A DNA stretch of 64,000 bases from DAISKN01 sp963716925 (GCA_963716925.1 CAVQUX010000011.1:1-64000); one strand, 5' to 3'. Shown: positions 19,796 to 29,623, counted from the stretch's first letter. The notes: generated from the letters alone by a model not told the origin. Translations and numbers: made by a program.

Positions 19796-19865
19796 ACCTG
19801 AAGGCGGCCGGCCGCCCCACCTATTGCCACAATTTCATTGCTCCCGCTCCCGCGTCACCTGGCCC

Positions 19866-20115
19866 TTACCGAGCCGATTGGCCTTCCGGGCTTTTTCGCA
19901 CCCACAGATAATAACAATCATCGTGCTTTTCCCAGGCCAGGACATCATCTCCGCGAACGCTCCACAATGATCAGCAAATCCTGGAGGGTGTCGCGGTCCT
20001 GCAAGCGAATTTCCAAAACCGCTCCGGCGGCCATCCGGGCCAGGGCGGATTTGCATAAGGCCAGGCTGAAGGGAATCACCACCCCGGAAATATCCAGTCG
20101 TTGATCAGATTTCAT
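19866..20115 (-). CDS. TusA-fold protein lacking the catalytic cysteine (one frameshift)
   Basis: ATG 20115 opens MKSDQRLDISGVVIPFSLALCKSALARMAAGAVLEIRLQDRDTLQDLLIIVE. After an indel near 19955 it continues GDDVLAWEKHDDCYYLWVRK to TAA at 19866. The layout matches TusA/SirA (LD-x-x-G, then the helix after CPxP, then VLEV). However, VVIPF replaces the CPxP motif, so persulfide transfer by the usual cysteine is not possible. It may be a binding or regulatory paralogue. It is divergent from the sigma-54 activator. Confidence 0.6.
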
Positions 20116-20190
20116 GGGAGTAAACCCGGAGGATGCGGCCTGCGGCCTCCTGCGCCCAAAACCATTCATCGCAGTCCTGAAAAGTCTTAA

Positions 20191-20217
20191 CCCCTGGTTG
20201 TGTCCCAGGGGGTTTTT
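20191..20217 (+). terminator. Hairpin with T-run ahead of the PAS activator gene
   Basis: CCCCTGG-ttgtgtc-CCAGGGG followed by GTTTTT on the plus strand, ending 11 bases before the first possible start (20228). It could end upstream transcription or attenuate the activator gene. Confidence 0.6.
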
Positions 20218-20227
20218 GCTATCATCA

Positions 20228-21653
20228 ATGTTAAAACAGGTGTTAAAACATCAAGGCCAAACCATGCAGGAACAAAAGATCAACCGATACTTAAAAGAAA
20301 TCATCAACACCATGACTGACGGTCTCATGGTGGCAAGCCCCGACGGCACCATTCTCATGGTCAATCAGGCCTTCGAAAAGATTATGGGCTACCGCCGGGA
20401 GGAAATCATCGGCCGCTCCTGCGCCATCTTGAACTGCGATACTTGTGCCACCGCCCGCTCGGACAGGCAAAAACCAGTGGTGCGACCTCTTTGAGCAAGG
20501 GGACGGCCATCCGCAAACGCTGCCTGTTCATGCGCAAAGATGGTTCTTACGTCCACATCCTGAAAAATGCCGCCATCTTACGGGACGAAGCCGGGCAGGT
20601 GCTGGGAGCGGTGGAGACCCTCACCGACATCTCGGAAATTGGACAAGCGGGATGAACAGATCCAACATCTCTCCAAGCTGGTGGACACCATCGGCGACTT
20701 TCAGGGCATGGTGGGGAAATCCCCCCGTCATGCAACAGGTCTTTGATTTGACCCAGCAAGGCCGCCCAAAGCGAGGCCCCGGTGATTATCTACGGCGAAA
20801 GCGGCACCGGCAAGGAACTGGTGGCGCACGCCATCCATGCCCTGGGCTGGAGACGGGAGGGGCCTTTCATCACTTGCAATTGCGCCGCGCTCAATGAAGC
20901 CCTGTTGGAGAGCGAGCTCTTCGGCCATGTGAAAGGCGCCTTTACCGGGGCTTACACCCATCGCCAGGGCCGGTTTGAGGCGGCCAACCGGGGGGATATC
21001 TTTCTGGACGAAGTCGGCGACATCCCCCCGGCCATCCAGGTAAAACTCCTGCGTGTCCTGGAGACCAAGCAGTTTGAGCGGGTGGGGGACCACCGGCTCC
21101 ATCTCGGTGGATGTCCGCATCATTACCGCGACCCACCGCGACCTGGAAGCTCTCGTGTCAGAGGGAGCATTTCGGGAAGACCTGTTTTTCCGCATCAATG
21201 TCATTCCCATCCATCTGCCGCCCGCTCAGGGAACGTCTGGATGACATCCCCTTGCTGGTGGAGCATTTCCTCAGCCGCCTGCGCCGGCGCAGCGGCAAGG
21301 CGATCTCCGGCCTCACCCGGGAAGCCATGAAGATTTTCCTGGACCACCCCTGGCCCGGCAATGTGCGGGAACTCAAGGGCGCGCTGGAATATGCCTTCGT
21401 GGTGGCCGAAGACGGCCTCATCACCCCGGCGCACTTGCCCCCCAAACTGAGCTCCCCGGAACTCTCCCGGCAACTCCGCCGAGAGACCGGGGCCATCCGG
21501 AATGCCGATGAAAGAACGGCCCTGGTCAAGGCCTTGCGGCAGTCCCGCGGCAACCAGTCCCAGGCTGCGGCCCTCTTGGGGGTCAGCCGGGTGACCGTCT
21601 GGCATCGCATGAAAAAATACGGCATCGACGTGCACAAACTGATTACTGCCTAG
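20228..21653 (+). CDS. PAS-domain sigma-54-dependent transcriptional activator (frameshifted)
   Basis: N-terminal PAS domain: IINTMTDGLMVASPDGTILMVNQAFEKIMGY, then a Cys-rich segment ILNCDTCATARSD. The AAA+ sigma-54 domain has Walker A GESGTGKELVA, the sigma-54 contact loop GAFTGA, Walker B DIFLDEVGDI and an arginine-finger region. The Fis-type HTH is NQSQAAALLGVSRVTVWHRMKKYGI. At least five indels interrupt it (about 20470, 20635, 20755, 21095, 21225). The start could be ATG 20228 or 20264. The target genes are unknown; the adjacent TusA-like gene and the minus-strand hdr cluster are candidates by position only. Confidence 0.85.
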
Positions 21654-21766
21654 ACGTCTTGCCCAACGCAGGCGGCGGTTGCCTGCGTTCCGTCACCCGC
21701 AGTGACCCACTCCTCCGGCCCGAGATGCGTAGAGGCTGGCGTCATGAGCATCCCGTGTTGAAATTT

Positions 21767-22138
21767 TTAGTAAACCACGGTGGATTTGGCGCTGGTCATC
21801 TCGACCACCAGCCGCCCTGCCTTAACCAATTCTACTCCCTGGATCAAGTCAGCCTGACTGATCTTGCGCTCCTCGAGGCAGGGAATTCAGACCAGGAACG
21901 TGCCGCCATTGGCGACGTAGTTCTCCACCAGGGTCTTCAAGGGGGTCAGGCCGGGAAAGGTAATGTCGTCGGCATAGCCCTTTTTGGCCAGATACACCCC
22001 GTTGCCCTGCAGCACCACCACGGCTTCCACGTCCATGGATTGGGCCGCATTGGCCAGCATGATGGGAAAGATGGCCCGCTCCGGGTCCTCTCCCGCATGG
22101 GTGGCGATAAACACAACTTTTTCTTTTTCTTCCGCCAT
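21767..22138 (-). CDS. DsrE-family protein with in-frame UGA (candidate selenoprotein)
   Basis: ATG 22138 is preceded by AAAGGAGG. The frame runs EKVVFIATHAGEDPERAIFPIMLANAAQSM, a DsrE/F sulfur-relay fold, to TFLV. There TGA (21887-21889, codon 84) interrupts what continues in the same frame as IPCLEERKISQADLIQG and VVEMTSAKSTVVY to TAA at 21767. DsrE relatives normally have a CxPC-type motif at that point, so UGA replaces the first Cys and gives UxxC. No frameshift is needed. Encoded Sec is plausible because selD in this genome is itself a selenoprotein; a base error TGC to TGA is the alternative. Last gene of the hdr cluster. Confidence 0.7.
21842..21889 (-). promoter_or_regulatory. Possible SECIS element in the dsrE-like gene
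   Basis: On the mRNA strand, GATCA-GTCA-ggc-TGAC-(t)-TGATC (21863-21842) forms a 9-bp hairpin with one bulge and a GG-containing loop. The loop lies about 33 nt after the UGA, near the outer limit for bacterial SECIS spacing. No other strong hairpin is closer. Confidence 0.45.
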
Positions 22139-22210
22139 GTAAAATCCTCCTTTATTATGATGATTTTTCAATGGGTCCTATTGCCAGGTTCGCTGCCTGG
22201 CTCAATGCCA

Positions 22211-23176
22211 TCATGACTGGACTTGCGGATAACGATCCAGCAGGCTGGCCAGGTCTTCCACGGCCAGCCCGGCCTTGAGCAGGTTGGCCAGGCAGATGGG
22301 GCAGATGGTGACCACCGGGGCGCCGCTGGCCTGCAGTTCCGCCACCCGCCGGCCTAGAATCTCCCGGTTCAGGGCCGGAGACACCGACTCCGCCGGGCCG
22401 CCGCAGCAGGAGGTGAACTCGCCGCAGTTGCGCACTTCCACGTACTTTAGGCCCAGGTCGCGTGAGCACCTGCCGGGGCCCTTCCGAGAGCTGCAAATAT
22501 CTGCCGTAAAAACAGGGATCATGGATGGCCACCGGCCCTTGGCCGTTGCCCAGCTTGCCGGCGCCGAGCCGGAGCAGGGTGAAATACGGCTGCACCTCAA
22601 AAGTCTCTCCGGTGTATTTCGGGTAAAGTTCCTTCAAGGCGTAGGTGGTGTGGGGATCAACGGTGATGATTTTGTGGACGCCGTGCAGCTTCAGGTTCCG
22701 GGCCACGAACCGGGCGTGCTCCACAAAGCCCTCCTGATCCCCCAGGTCGTAGAGCAGGATGCCGCTGTAGAAATCCATCTCCGGATGATAAAAGAAGCCC
22801 ACGCCGGATTTGCGTCAGGAGGCGGCAAATGGACTGCAGGATGCCGTTAAATTTCTGCTTCTCCGCCCTGGAGGTCAGGAAGGCCAGCCCCCGGCCCGGC
22901 AGGGAGCCGGGGAGATAGCGGCTGAAGCGGCCCAAGCGCAGGTAGTCGGCCCAGCGGCTGCCCTCCAGGCGCTCCAGGTACCGGGTGGTGGCTTCAATAT
23001 AAGGGATGGCCTGATACATCAGGCCGGTGAAGAGGAGGGCATCCCCCGGCCGCCGGGTGAAGCCGGGCGGCCTCCCGCCACCAGGTGTTGAACCGGGAGC
23101 TGGGCACCCCGAAAGGATTGCGGCTCTGCCTGACGTTGGCGGCGATGAGGTCGATGATGTCCCTGGGATTAAACAT
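22211..23176 (-). CDS. hdrB: HdrB/HdrD-like heterodisulfide reductase subunit, CCG domains (frameshifted)
   Basis: ATG 23176 is 1 base from the hdrC stop. The C-terminal CCG motif is intact: HDPCFYGRYLQLSEGPRQVL, then NCGEFTSCCGGPAESVSP and ICPICLANLLKAG. The first CCG-like motif reads ITVDPHTTYALKELYPKYTG, where Asp stands where many relatives have Cys. The N-terminal part (MFNPRDIIDLIAANVRQSRNPFGVP) is typical of deltaproteobacterial versions. Indels near 23075, 22815 and 22465. In methanogen Hdr this subunit carries the non-cubane cluster that cleaves disulfides; the substrate here is unknown. Confidence 0.8.
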
Positions 23177-23177
23177 C

Positions 23178-23528
23178 TTACGGCCTCCTCCAGCGGGCCA
23201 CCACATAGCGGCGCAGCCCCAGGATGAGTTCGCCGGGGTTGGCCTGGCGGGGACAGGTCCGGGTGCACAGGCCGCAGTGCAGGCAGCGCCAGAGATCCTG
23301 GGCATTTTGCATGATTTTTTCTGTGGCCCCCACCTGGACGTAGCGGATCAGCTTCCGGGGAAAATGCTCGTAGAGCAGGGGACAGATGGCCGCACAGGTG
23401 CCGCAGTTGAAACACTCCAGGGCGGTGTCCACGCCGAACGATTTGAGCTCTTCGGCAAAATCCGGATTTACCAGGGCCATGTCCGGTCCTCTCGCCGAGG
23501 CGGCGGCTTCTGCTACTTCCATGCGCAT
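23178..23528 (-). CDS. hdrC: HdrC-like iron-sulfur subunit
   Basis: MRMEVAEAAASARGPDMALVNPDFAEELK leads to two [4Fe-4S] motifs, CFNCGTCAAICPLLYEHFPRKLI and CLHCGLCTRTCP. GELILGLRRYVVARW ends it. About 116 residues, compact for HdrC. It would relay electrons between HdrA and HdrB. The ATG overlaps the probable stop of the upstream winged-helix gene (CTGATG). ATG 23522 is an alternative start. Confidence 0.82.
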   Translation of the reverse strand: MRMEVAEAAASARGPDMALVNPDFAEELKSFGVDTALECFNCGTCAAICPLLYEHFPRKLIRYVQVGATEKIMQNAQDLWRCLHCGLCTRTCPRQANPGELILGLRRYVVARWRRP

Positions 23529-23535
23529 CAGCTCC

Positions 23536-23865
23536 GGCCTCCGGTTTCCTCTCCGCGCCTGCCGACGCAGGCCTGGCCTCCAGCCGGTAACGAAAATAAC
23601 TGCCATCCTTCGGTCCTTCCAGAATTTCCCCATATTTCTTTAGGGTGGCCACGTACCAGAGCACCTCGGAGACCGGCAACCCCGTGGCCGCGGCGATCTC
23701 GGGCACCGTCAACTCCGCCCCCGGCCAGGCGCTCTTTGATGGCCTTCAGCGCCCGGCGCTGCTCCTTCATCCGGGCGGTGGCCGCGACCATTTGCGGTCT
23801 TGCGGGCCGCTTTGAGTTTCTTCAGGGCCTCTTTCCTGGACTCTGTTTCTACTGCTGTCAGACAT
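23536..23865 (-). CDS. Winged-helix-type small protein within the hdr cluster (frameshifted)
   Basis: ATG 23865 (MSDSSRN). After indels the sequence reads MKEQRRALKAIKERLAGG, then LTVPEIAAATGLPVSEVLWYVATLKKYGEILEGPKDGSYFRYRLE, which is a helix-turn-helix with a wing. It could be a local regulator or a structural partner translated with HdrC. Several homopolymer indels (near 23815, 23725, 23565) make the exact sequence uncertain. Confidence 0.55.
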
Positions 23866-23880
23866 CAAAAACCTCGTCAT

Positions 23881-23936
23881 ATGTAGCGCCGGCGCCCTCG
23901 CCGGCGTGGCAACCGCCGGGGGCGGCGGTTCTACAT
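23881..23936. repeat. Complex palindrome inside the hdr operon
   Basis: Flanked by ATGTAG and CTACAT. It contains GCCGGCG-ccct-CGCCGGC and ACCGCC-gggg-GCGGCGGT hairpins. It lies between hdrA-2 and the winged-helix gene and may set differential expression along the operon. Confidence 0.55.
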
Positions 23937-25873
23937 CTAATCTCCGGACGCTTCCAGATACTCATCCGAGACGATCATGTCCACCATGGCCTCGTACTGC
24001 TTCAGGGTCCAGCCCTGAACGTTGATGGCGTTTTCGGGGCAGACCGCCACGCAGGCGCCGCAGCCCAGGCACAGGGCCGGATTGACCTGGGCCCGCCGGA
24101 CCTTTTCGCCCTCCACCTCCAGGTCCACCAGAGCCAGGGCTCCCTCCGCCAGGCAGGCCTCGACGCAGGCGCCGGTGCCCACGCACTTGCTGAGATCCAC
24201 CTCCGCCACAAAGGGGTCGAGCTCGACGTACCCCCGGGTCAGGATCGCCGCGGCCTTCACCGCCGCCGCGCCCCGCCGCGGCACAGGTCTCGCCCACGTC
24301 GAAGGGGGCCTGGCAGGTGCCGGCCAGCAAGATGCCGGCCACGGACACCTCCACGGGGCGCAGCTTGGGGTGGACCTCCTGGAGGAAGCGGTCGGCGCCC
24401 ACGGGAATCTTCAGCTTCTCCACCAGGTCGGCGATGTGGTTGGGCTCCTGGCCCACCGCCAGCACCACCAGGTCCACGGGCACCTCCAGTTCCTCGCCGA
24501 AGGTCAGCACATCTTTCACCTGGACCAGCAGCGGGTGCCCTGGTGCGATCGGGATTCCTCAGGACTTGCGGCTCCTCCCCGGCCTCGAAGCGGAAAAACA
24601 CCATCCCGGTTTTGCGCCGCCTGGGTATAAAGTTCCTCCTGGCCCCGGCCATAGGTGCGGATGTCCCGGTAAAAATCGAAGACCCGGGTCTTGGGGTAGT
24701 GTTCCCGGATCTGGTTGGCGGCGTAAAGCGTGGCGCTGCAACAGGTGCGGGAGCAGTACTCGTTCAGGTAGCCGCCTTCGTTCTCTGCATGGATGCCCGG
24801 AATCTGGCGGCTGCCCACGCAGTGGATCAGGGCCGCCTGGCGGATGGGGCGGCCGTTGAGCACCAGGGTGTCGCCGGTCCCTTCTGCTTCGGCCATTTGG
24901 CGGATGAGCTCCGGCAGGGTGACTACCTCGGGAAATTCCCGGTAGCCGTATTCTCCCGGCGGGGTTGGTAAGGCCGGAAGCCGGTGGCCAGCACGACGGC
25001 CCCGGCCTCCAGGTCGAACTCTTCCCGGCCTGCCGGAATGGCGGCAGGCATGACCCCCACAAAGGGCACATATTCGCCCAAGCCCCGGCCGGACTGGCTC
25101 AGCCTGGCCAGCCGGTCGGCATCATGCCTCGCCTGCCGGGGGTTGCCGCACCACCTTGATTTTAAAATTGCCGATATAGCCCGCAAAATCCTCCACCTCG
25201 GCGCAGGTATGCACCGTGATGGCCGGATGCTCCAGGACCGCGCCGGCGAGTTCGCTGATGACCTCGGCGGCGGTTTCGCCGAAGGGCGCCAGGCGCTGCA
25301 ACTGCGCCACCTGTCCGCCCAGGAACGGGCTCTTTTCCACCAGGACCACCGGCAGGCCCCGCTCGGCCAGCTCCAGGGCGGCCTTGAGGCCGGCCACCCC
25401 GCCGCCGATCACCACCGCCTGCCGCTGCACCTCGACCCGGATGGGCTCCAGGGGCCGGAGCAATTTGGCCTTGGCCGCGGCCGCGGCCACCAGCCGGGTG
25501 GCCTTTTCGGTGGCCTCGGCGCCATGGTGCACCCAGCTCACCTGTTCCCGGAGGTTGGCATGCTCGTAGACGTAAGGATTGGCCCCGGCCCGGGCCAGGG
25601 CGTGGCGGAAGGTGGCTTCATGGAGGCTGGGAGAGCAGGAGGCCACCACCACCCGGTCCACCAGGCCGCTTTTCAGATCCTCGATGATCATTTCCTGGCC
25701 GGGATCGGAGCACAGGAACATGTTGTCCCGGGCCACCACCACTCCCGGCACCCGGCGGGCCTGCTGGCAGACCTTGTCCACGTCCACGGCGTCGGAAATA
25801 TTGCCGCCGCAATGGCAGACGTAGACCCCGACTTTGCCTCAGGTGCGGGTTCAGGTTTTTTCTTCTTCGCCAT
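23937..25873 (-). CDS. hdrA: HdrA-like FAD/iron-sulfur subunit, second copy (frameshifted)
   Basis: Blocks in order: VYVCHCGGNIS; GVVVARDNMFLCSDPGQEMI; VVVASCSPSLHEATFRHALARAGANPYVYEHANLREQVSWVHH; an FAD fold AVVIGGGVAGLKAALELAERGLPVVLVEKSPFLGGQ; ALIHCVGSRQIPGIHAENEGGYLNEYCSRTCC; VVLAVGQEPN. Two C-terminal [4Fe-4S] motifs follow (CVGTGACVEAC, CLGCGACVAVCPENAI). It lacks the central ferredoxin insert of long HdrA. This is the flavin-bifurcating core type. Indels near 25825, 25125, 24955, 24625, 24535, 24280. The 25874-26102 spacer separates it from hdrA-1. Confidence 0.85.
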
Positions 25874-26102
25874 CAGCCTTCTCCATACAGAACCTAGTAC
25901 AGCTTTTAAGGAACATGCTTCTCACTGCCCTAGTCCCTCTTCCCAAAGTCTTGGGGGCAGTCTACGGGCGATAACACAAGGAGCCGGCTGGTAATTCTCC
26001 GCCCTACCCCCGTCGGGGGGAGAGGGCTGGGGTGACGGGGGGACAGGACATGTAACTCATAGTTCTGATGAGCCAAGGGCTCATGTGCTTACGCTTGCCA
26101 TC

Positions 26103-27401
26103 TTACCGCCGCTCCCGGGCCGCCAGATAGCGGGAGGCCTCCATGGCCGCGGCGCCCGCCTCCACGATGCTGTCCACGATGTCCTTGGGTCCGGCCGCGG
26201 CGCCGGCGACAAAGACGCCGGCCAGGTCGGTCAGGGTCGGGGCCAGCTTCGGTTTCACGGTCTTGATGAAGTTATCCGCCCCGGTGGAGAGGGCGCAGCG
26301 GCCCTGGGGATTCCAACCCGGCAGCAGGCCCAGGGAGAGCACCACCAGGTCGTGCTCCGCCACCTGCACCCCGCCTTCGGCCTCCTGGGATTCGTACCGC
26401 GGACCGGACCGCCCCGTCTGTCGCCCGGGTCGAGATACGCCACCTTGCCCTTGACAAAATTGACCCCCATGGCCTGGGCGTTTTGGAAAAACTGCTCATA
26501 GCCCTTGCCGAAGGCCCGGATGTCCATGTAATAGATGGTGATGTCCGCCAGGGGCAGGGAGCCGGACAGGAGCATGGCCTGCTTGATGGCATACATGCAG
26601 CAGACCCGGGAGCAGTACGGCACGCCCATACTCTGGTCCCGGGAGCCGGCGCACTGGATGAAGGCAATGGAATCGGGCTCCTTGCCGTCAAAGGGCCTGA
26701 GCACCCGGTTGTAGGGGCCGTGCGGCGCCAGCAGCCTTTCCATCTGCAGGGCCGTGATCACATCGGGAATCTGCCCCTGGCCGTACTGGATCTTGTCCTC
26801 CAGCGGCGTCATTTCGAAACCGGTGGCGATCACCGCGGCTCGCGGCCGTCAGGGTGAAATCTTCCGGCTCCTGAAAGTAGTTGACCGCCTGGGTGGGGCA
26901 GACCTTTTCGCACCGGCCGCACAGGATGCAATTTTCCGTATCGATCAGGGCCTTCTGGGGAATGGCGTTGGAGAAGGGGATGTAAATGGCCTTCCGGGCC
27001 GCAAACCCCCCTTGCTCGGCATCCGGCGCCAGCACCGGACAATCATATTCGCACTGGCGGCAGCCGATGCATTTCTCTTCGTCCACATAGCGGGGCTTTT
27101 GGCGAATCGCCGCCACCAAATCATCGCCCCGGCGCTCCAGGGATTGCAACTCGCAGTAGGTGAGGAGGGTGATCTTGGGATGATGGGCCGCAGCCGCCAT
27201 CTTGGGGGTGGTGATGCAACTGGAGCAATCCAGGGTGGGAAAGACCTTGGAGAGCCGGATCATCTTGCCGCCGATGGAGGCGTCCTTTTCGACGACCGCC
27301 ACCGAAAAATCCTGGTCGGCGAGATTGAGGGCCGCCTCCAGCCCGGCGATCCCGCCGCCCAGGACCAGGGCGTCGAATCGTAGATTTTGCGGAAAAGCCA
27401 T
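26103..27401 (-). CDS. hdrA: HdrA-like FAD oxidoreductase, first copy (frameshifted)
   Basis: ATG 27401. FAD-binding DALVLGGGIAGLEAALNLADQDFSVAVVEKD, then FPTLDCSSCITTPKMAAAAHHP. Two ferredoxin motifs follow (CIGCRQCEYDCP and CILCGRCEKVCPTQAVNYF), then IAFIQCAGSRDQSMGVPYCSRVCCMYAIKQA and a C-terminal NAD/FAD domain ending GVFVAGAAAGPKDIVDSIVEAGAAAMEASRYLA. This is the QmoA/HdrA type. Indels near 26845, 26425 and 26390. It probably pairs with the MvhD-like subunit upstream to move electrons from an unidentified donor. Confidence 0.85.
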
Positions 27402-27446
27402 GCCGGTTGCTCCTCAGAGGGCCATTCCCCGGTGATCCCGCGGACT

Positions 27447-27881
27447 TCAGGCGGCGCCGGCCGCGGCCGGCCGCTCCCGGCCGGGGGGGCCCAACTCCGA
27501 GATCAGGTCGTTCATCTGCTGCACTTCTTTCACAAAGGCCCGGGTGCACACCGTGCAGATGGCAGTGAGCCGGAGCCGGCGAATATCCAGGCCCTGGGCC
27601 TTCATCAGCGGATAGACCCGGTCGATCCGCTTGGCCAGGGCCTCATAGGCCCCCGGGTAGGGAGACTCCACCCCGCAGGACATGATGATGATGCCGGCGA
27701 CGCCCTTGTCGAAGCAGTCCAGATAGAATTTCTCGGGAAAGAGCACCGGGGCCCGGACCCGCAGGATATAGGTGTTGGCCGGATAGCTCTGGTGCCCCTG
27801 GCCCACGGCGTCGGCCCCGGGATAGGCGCAGCTCTCGGTGGCCAGAATCAGGATTTTCCCTGCGTACTTCTCCGCCGCCAC
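27447..27881 (-). CDS. MvhD/FlpD-like iron-sulfur subunit
   Basis: Intact, 144 residues, GTG start at 27881 after GGAGG. ESCAYPGADAVGQGHQSYPANTYILRV and GVAGIIIMSCGVESPYPGAYEALAKRIDRVYPLM follow the hydrogenase delta-subunit (MvhD) layout, which carries a [2Fe-2S] cluster and docks on HdrA. Cysteines seen: C18, the SCG, and ICTVC near the C-terminus; some of the usual MvhD cysteines (GCHxGDCHY) are replaced. It lies between tusA and hdrA-1. Confidence 0.78.
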   Translation of the reverse strand: MAAEKYAGKILILATESCAYPGADAVGQGHQSYPANTYILRVRAPVLFPEKFYLDCFDKGVAGIIIMSCGVESPYPGAYEALAKRIDRVYPLMKAQGLDIRRLRLTAICTVCTRAFVKEVQQMNDLISELGPPGRERPAAAGAA

Positions 27882-27893
27882 GAGGCCTCCGGG

Positions 27894-28148
27894 CTACTTC
27901 TTCCGGATGATAAAAATGCGGTCGTAGCCGTCGGCGGCCAAGGAGCCCAGAAATTCGTGGCCCACTTTCTGGGCCCACAGGGGCATGTCGTTTTTGGTGC
28001 CGGGATCGTTGGAGAGGACTTCCAGGACCTCCCCCACTTTCACCTTGCCGATGGCCTTCTTGGCCTCCATCAGCGGCCCCGGGCAGGCGCTGCCCCGACA
28101 GTCCACTACGGCGGCGGCCTTGAGAGTCGCCAGATCTGCGGTTGCCAT
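27894..28148 (-). CDS. tusA: TusA-family sulfur carrier
   Basis: Intact, 84 residues. VVDCRGSACPGPLMEAKKAIGKVKVGEVLEVLSNDPGTKNDMPLWAQKVGHEFLG, with the CPxP catalytic Cys present (ACPGP). First gene of the minus-strand hdr cluster, after an AT-rich promoter region. TusA passes persulfide sulfur; its place ahead of hdr genes and a terminal dsrE implies sulfur-carrier-linked redox chemistry. Confidence 0.9.
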   Translation of the reverse strand: MATADLATLKAAAVVDCRGSACPGPLMEAKKAIGKVKVGEVLEVLSNDPGTKNDMPLWAQKVGHEFLGSLAADGYDRIFIIRKK

Positions 28149-28670
28149 CGCTTATCTCCTTTTGACTCCTGATGCCAGCTTCACAGTTGAAAAATCTTCC
28201 CATCTAAACCAGAAGCAATATCAATGCCAAGACTAAAAACTGATCATTTTAAAATTTATATAAAGTAATTCAATTAGTTATATGCTTCGCCCCCAATGGC
28301 CATTTTTTAGCCCTTAACACTTGCTAAAATCGCCTCCTAGATAATTAACTAATGTTAATAATTTCTGATTGCCGGCGGGTGGATGTGTGAGAGTTGCCGG
28401 GGTCTGCCCTCGGACCCATCTTGACCCGGCGTGGCGTTTCAGGAATACCTTATCAAAAAACGTTCCTTTTAGATCTTTGGCTGGTCGAGAAAATATCGGC
28501 AGCCCGAAACAGCTTTTGAAATAGGTTTGAGAAAATGTGAGATCCCTTGTATGTTAGTTGCAAGTTTGCATGAGTTCTTTCTCATCGGCGACAAACATAT
28601 CGGTTATCTCATTGATAATTTTATTTTTTCATCAGAAAACCGAAAACCAACCACAGAAAACGGGGTAATC
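28149..28670. other. AT-rich intergenic region upstream of tusA
   Basis: About 520 bases with no supported gene. The AT-rich core (about 28235-28365) probably holds the promoter of the hdr cluster. It includes the inverted repeat ATTAAC-taat-GTTAAT near 28341, a possible operator. The right part contains GAAAACC-type short repeats near 28635-28660. Confidence 0.5.
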
Positions 28671-29593
28671 GTGTCCGGCCCGGCTGCTCCCGACTTCATC
28701 CGCTATCTGGCCGCCAAAAAGGACCTGGACGACCGCTCCCTGAACCGGCACGTCCGGGACACCCTGGCCCGGCCGCTGCGGGACCGGCCGGACGCCGCCC
28801 CTTGCGGGTGCTGGAGGTGGGCTGCGGCATCGGCACCATGCTGGAGCGGCTGCTGGATTGGGGGCTGCTCACCCGGGCCGCCTACACCGGCATCGACTGG
28901 AAGCCGGAGTTCATCCGGCGGCCGCCGAGCGCCTGCACGGTTATGCCGCCAGGCGCCACGCCTCCCTGACCGTGGAAGCCGAGCGGGAGCATGCTCCTGC
29001 GGACCCCGGCCCAAGAAGTCCGGATAACCTTGGAAGCCGTCGACCTCTTCGACTTCATCGACCGGGAGCCGGGAAAAGCGGCCTGGGACCTCCTCGTCGC
29101 CCATGCCTTCCTGGACCTGGTGGACCTGGCGGCCACCCTGCCCCGCCTCTTGTCGCTCCTGGCCCCCGGCGGGGTCTTTCTATTTCACCCTCAATTTCGA
29201 CGGGGCCACCATTTTTGAGCCCCCCATCGACCCGGAACTGGACCGCCTGATCGAGACCCTGTATCACCACACCATGGACACCCGCCGTCGCCGGCCGGCC
29301 TTCGGGCAGCAGCCGCACCGGCCGCCGGCTCTTCGGGCATCTTTCAGCCGCGGGCGCCCGGGTGGTGGCGGCGGGCAGCTCCGACTGGGTGGTCTTTCCC
29401 GGCTCGGACGGCTATCCCGGGGATGAGGCTTACTTTCTCCACTTCATCATCGACACCATCCGCCAGGCCCTGGAGGGCCACCCCGAATTGGACGGAGACG
29501 CTTTCGGGCCTGGATCGCCCGCGCCACCGCCAGATCGAAGCGCGGGAATTGATCTATATCGCCCACCAACTGGATCTTATGGGTTATATTTAG
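28671..29593 (+). CDS. Class I SAM-dependent methyltransferase (frameshifted)
   Basis: GTG 28671. SGPAAPDFIRYLAAKKDLDDRSLNRHVRDTLARPL, then in the next frame RVLEVGCGIGTMLERLLDWGLL (SAM motif I), YTGIDWKPEFI, and LLVAHAFLDLVDLAATLPRLLSLLAPGGVF. The end is RHRQIEARELIYIAHQLDLMGYI at 29593. Five or so indels. The substrate is not evident. Confidence 0.65.
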
Positions 29594-29623
29594 GTGAAGA
29601 GGATAGGCAATTACTCATCTGGC

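Noticed and set aside
23085..24971. A 628-residue plus-strand open frame opposite the hdr genes
   Set aside because: The opposite strand carries clear HdrA/HdrC motifs; this frame has none.
25115..25145. A TGA in hdrA-2 as a further selenocysteine codon
   Set aside because: The frame does not continue as HdrA after the TGA; the homology resumes in another frame (RQARHDADRLARL), so it is an indel in a C-run.
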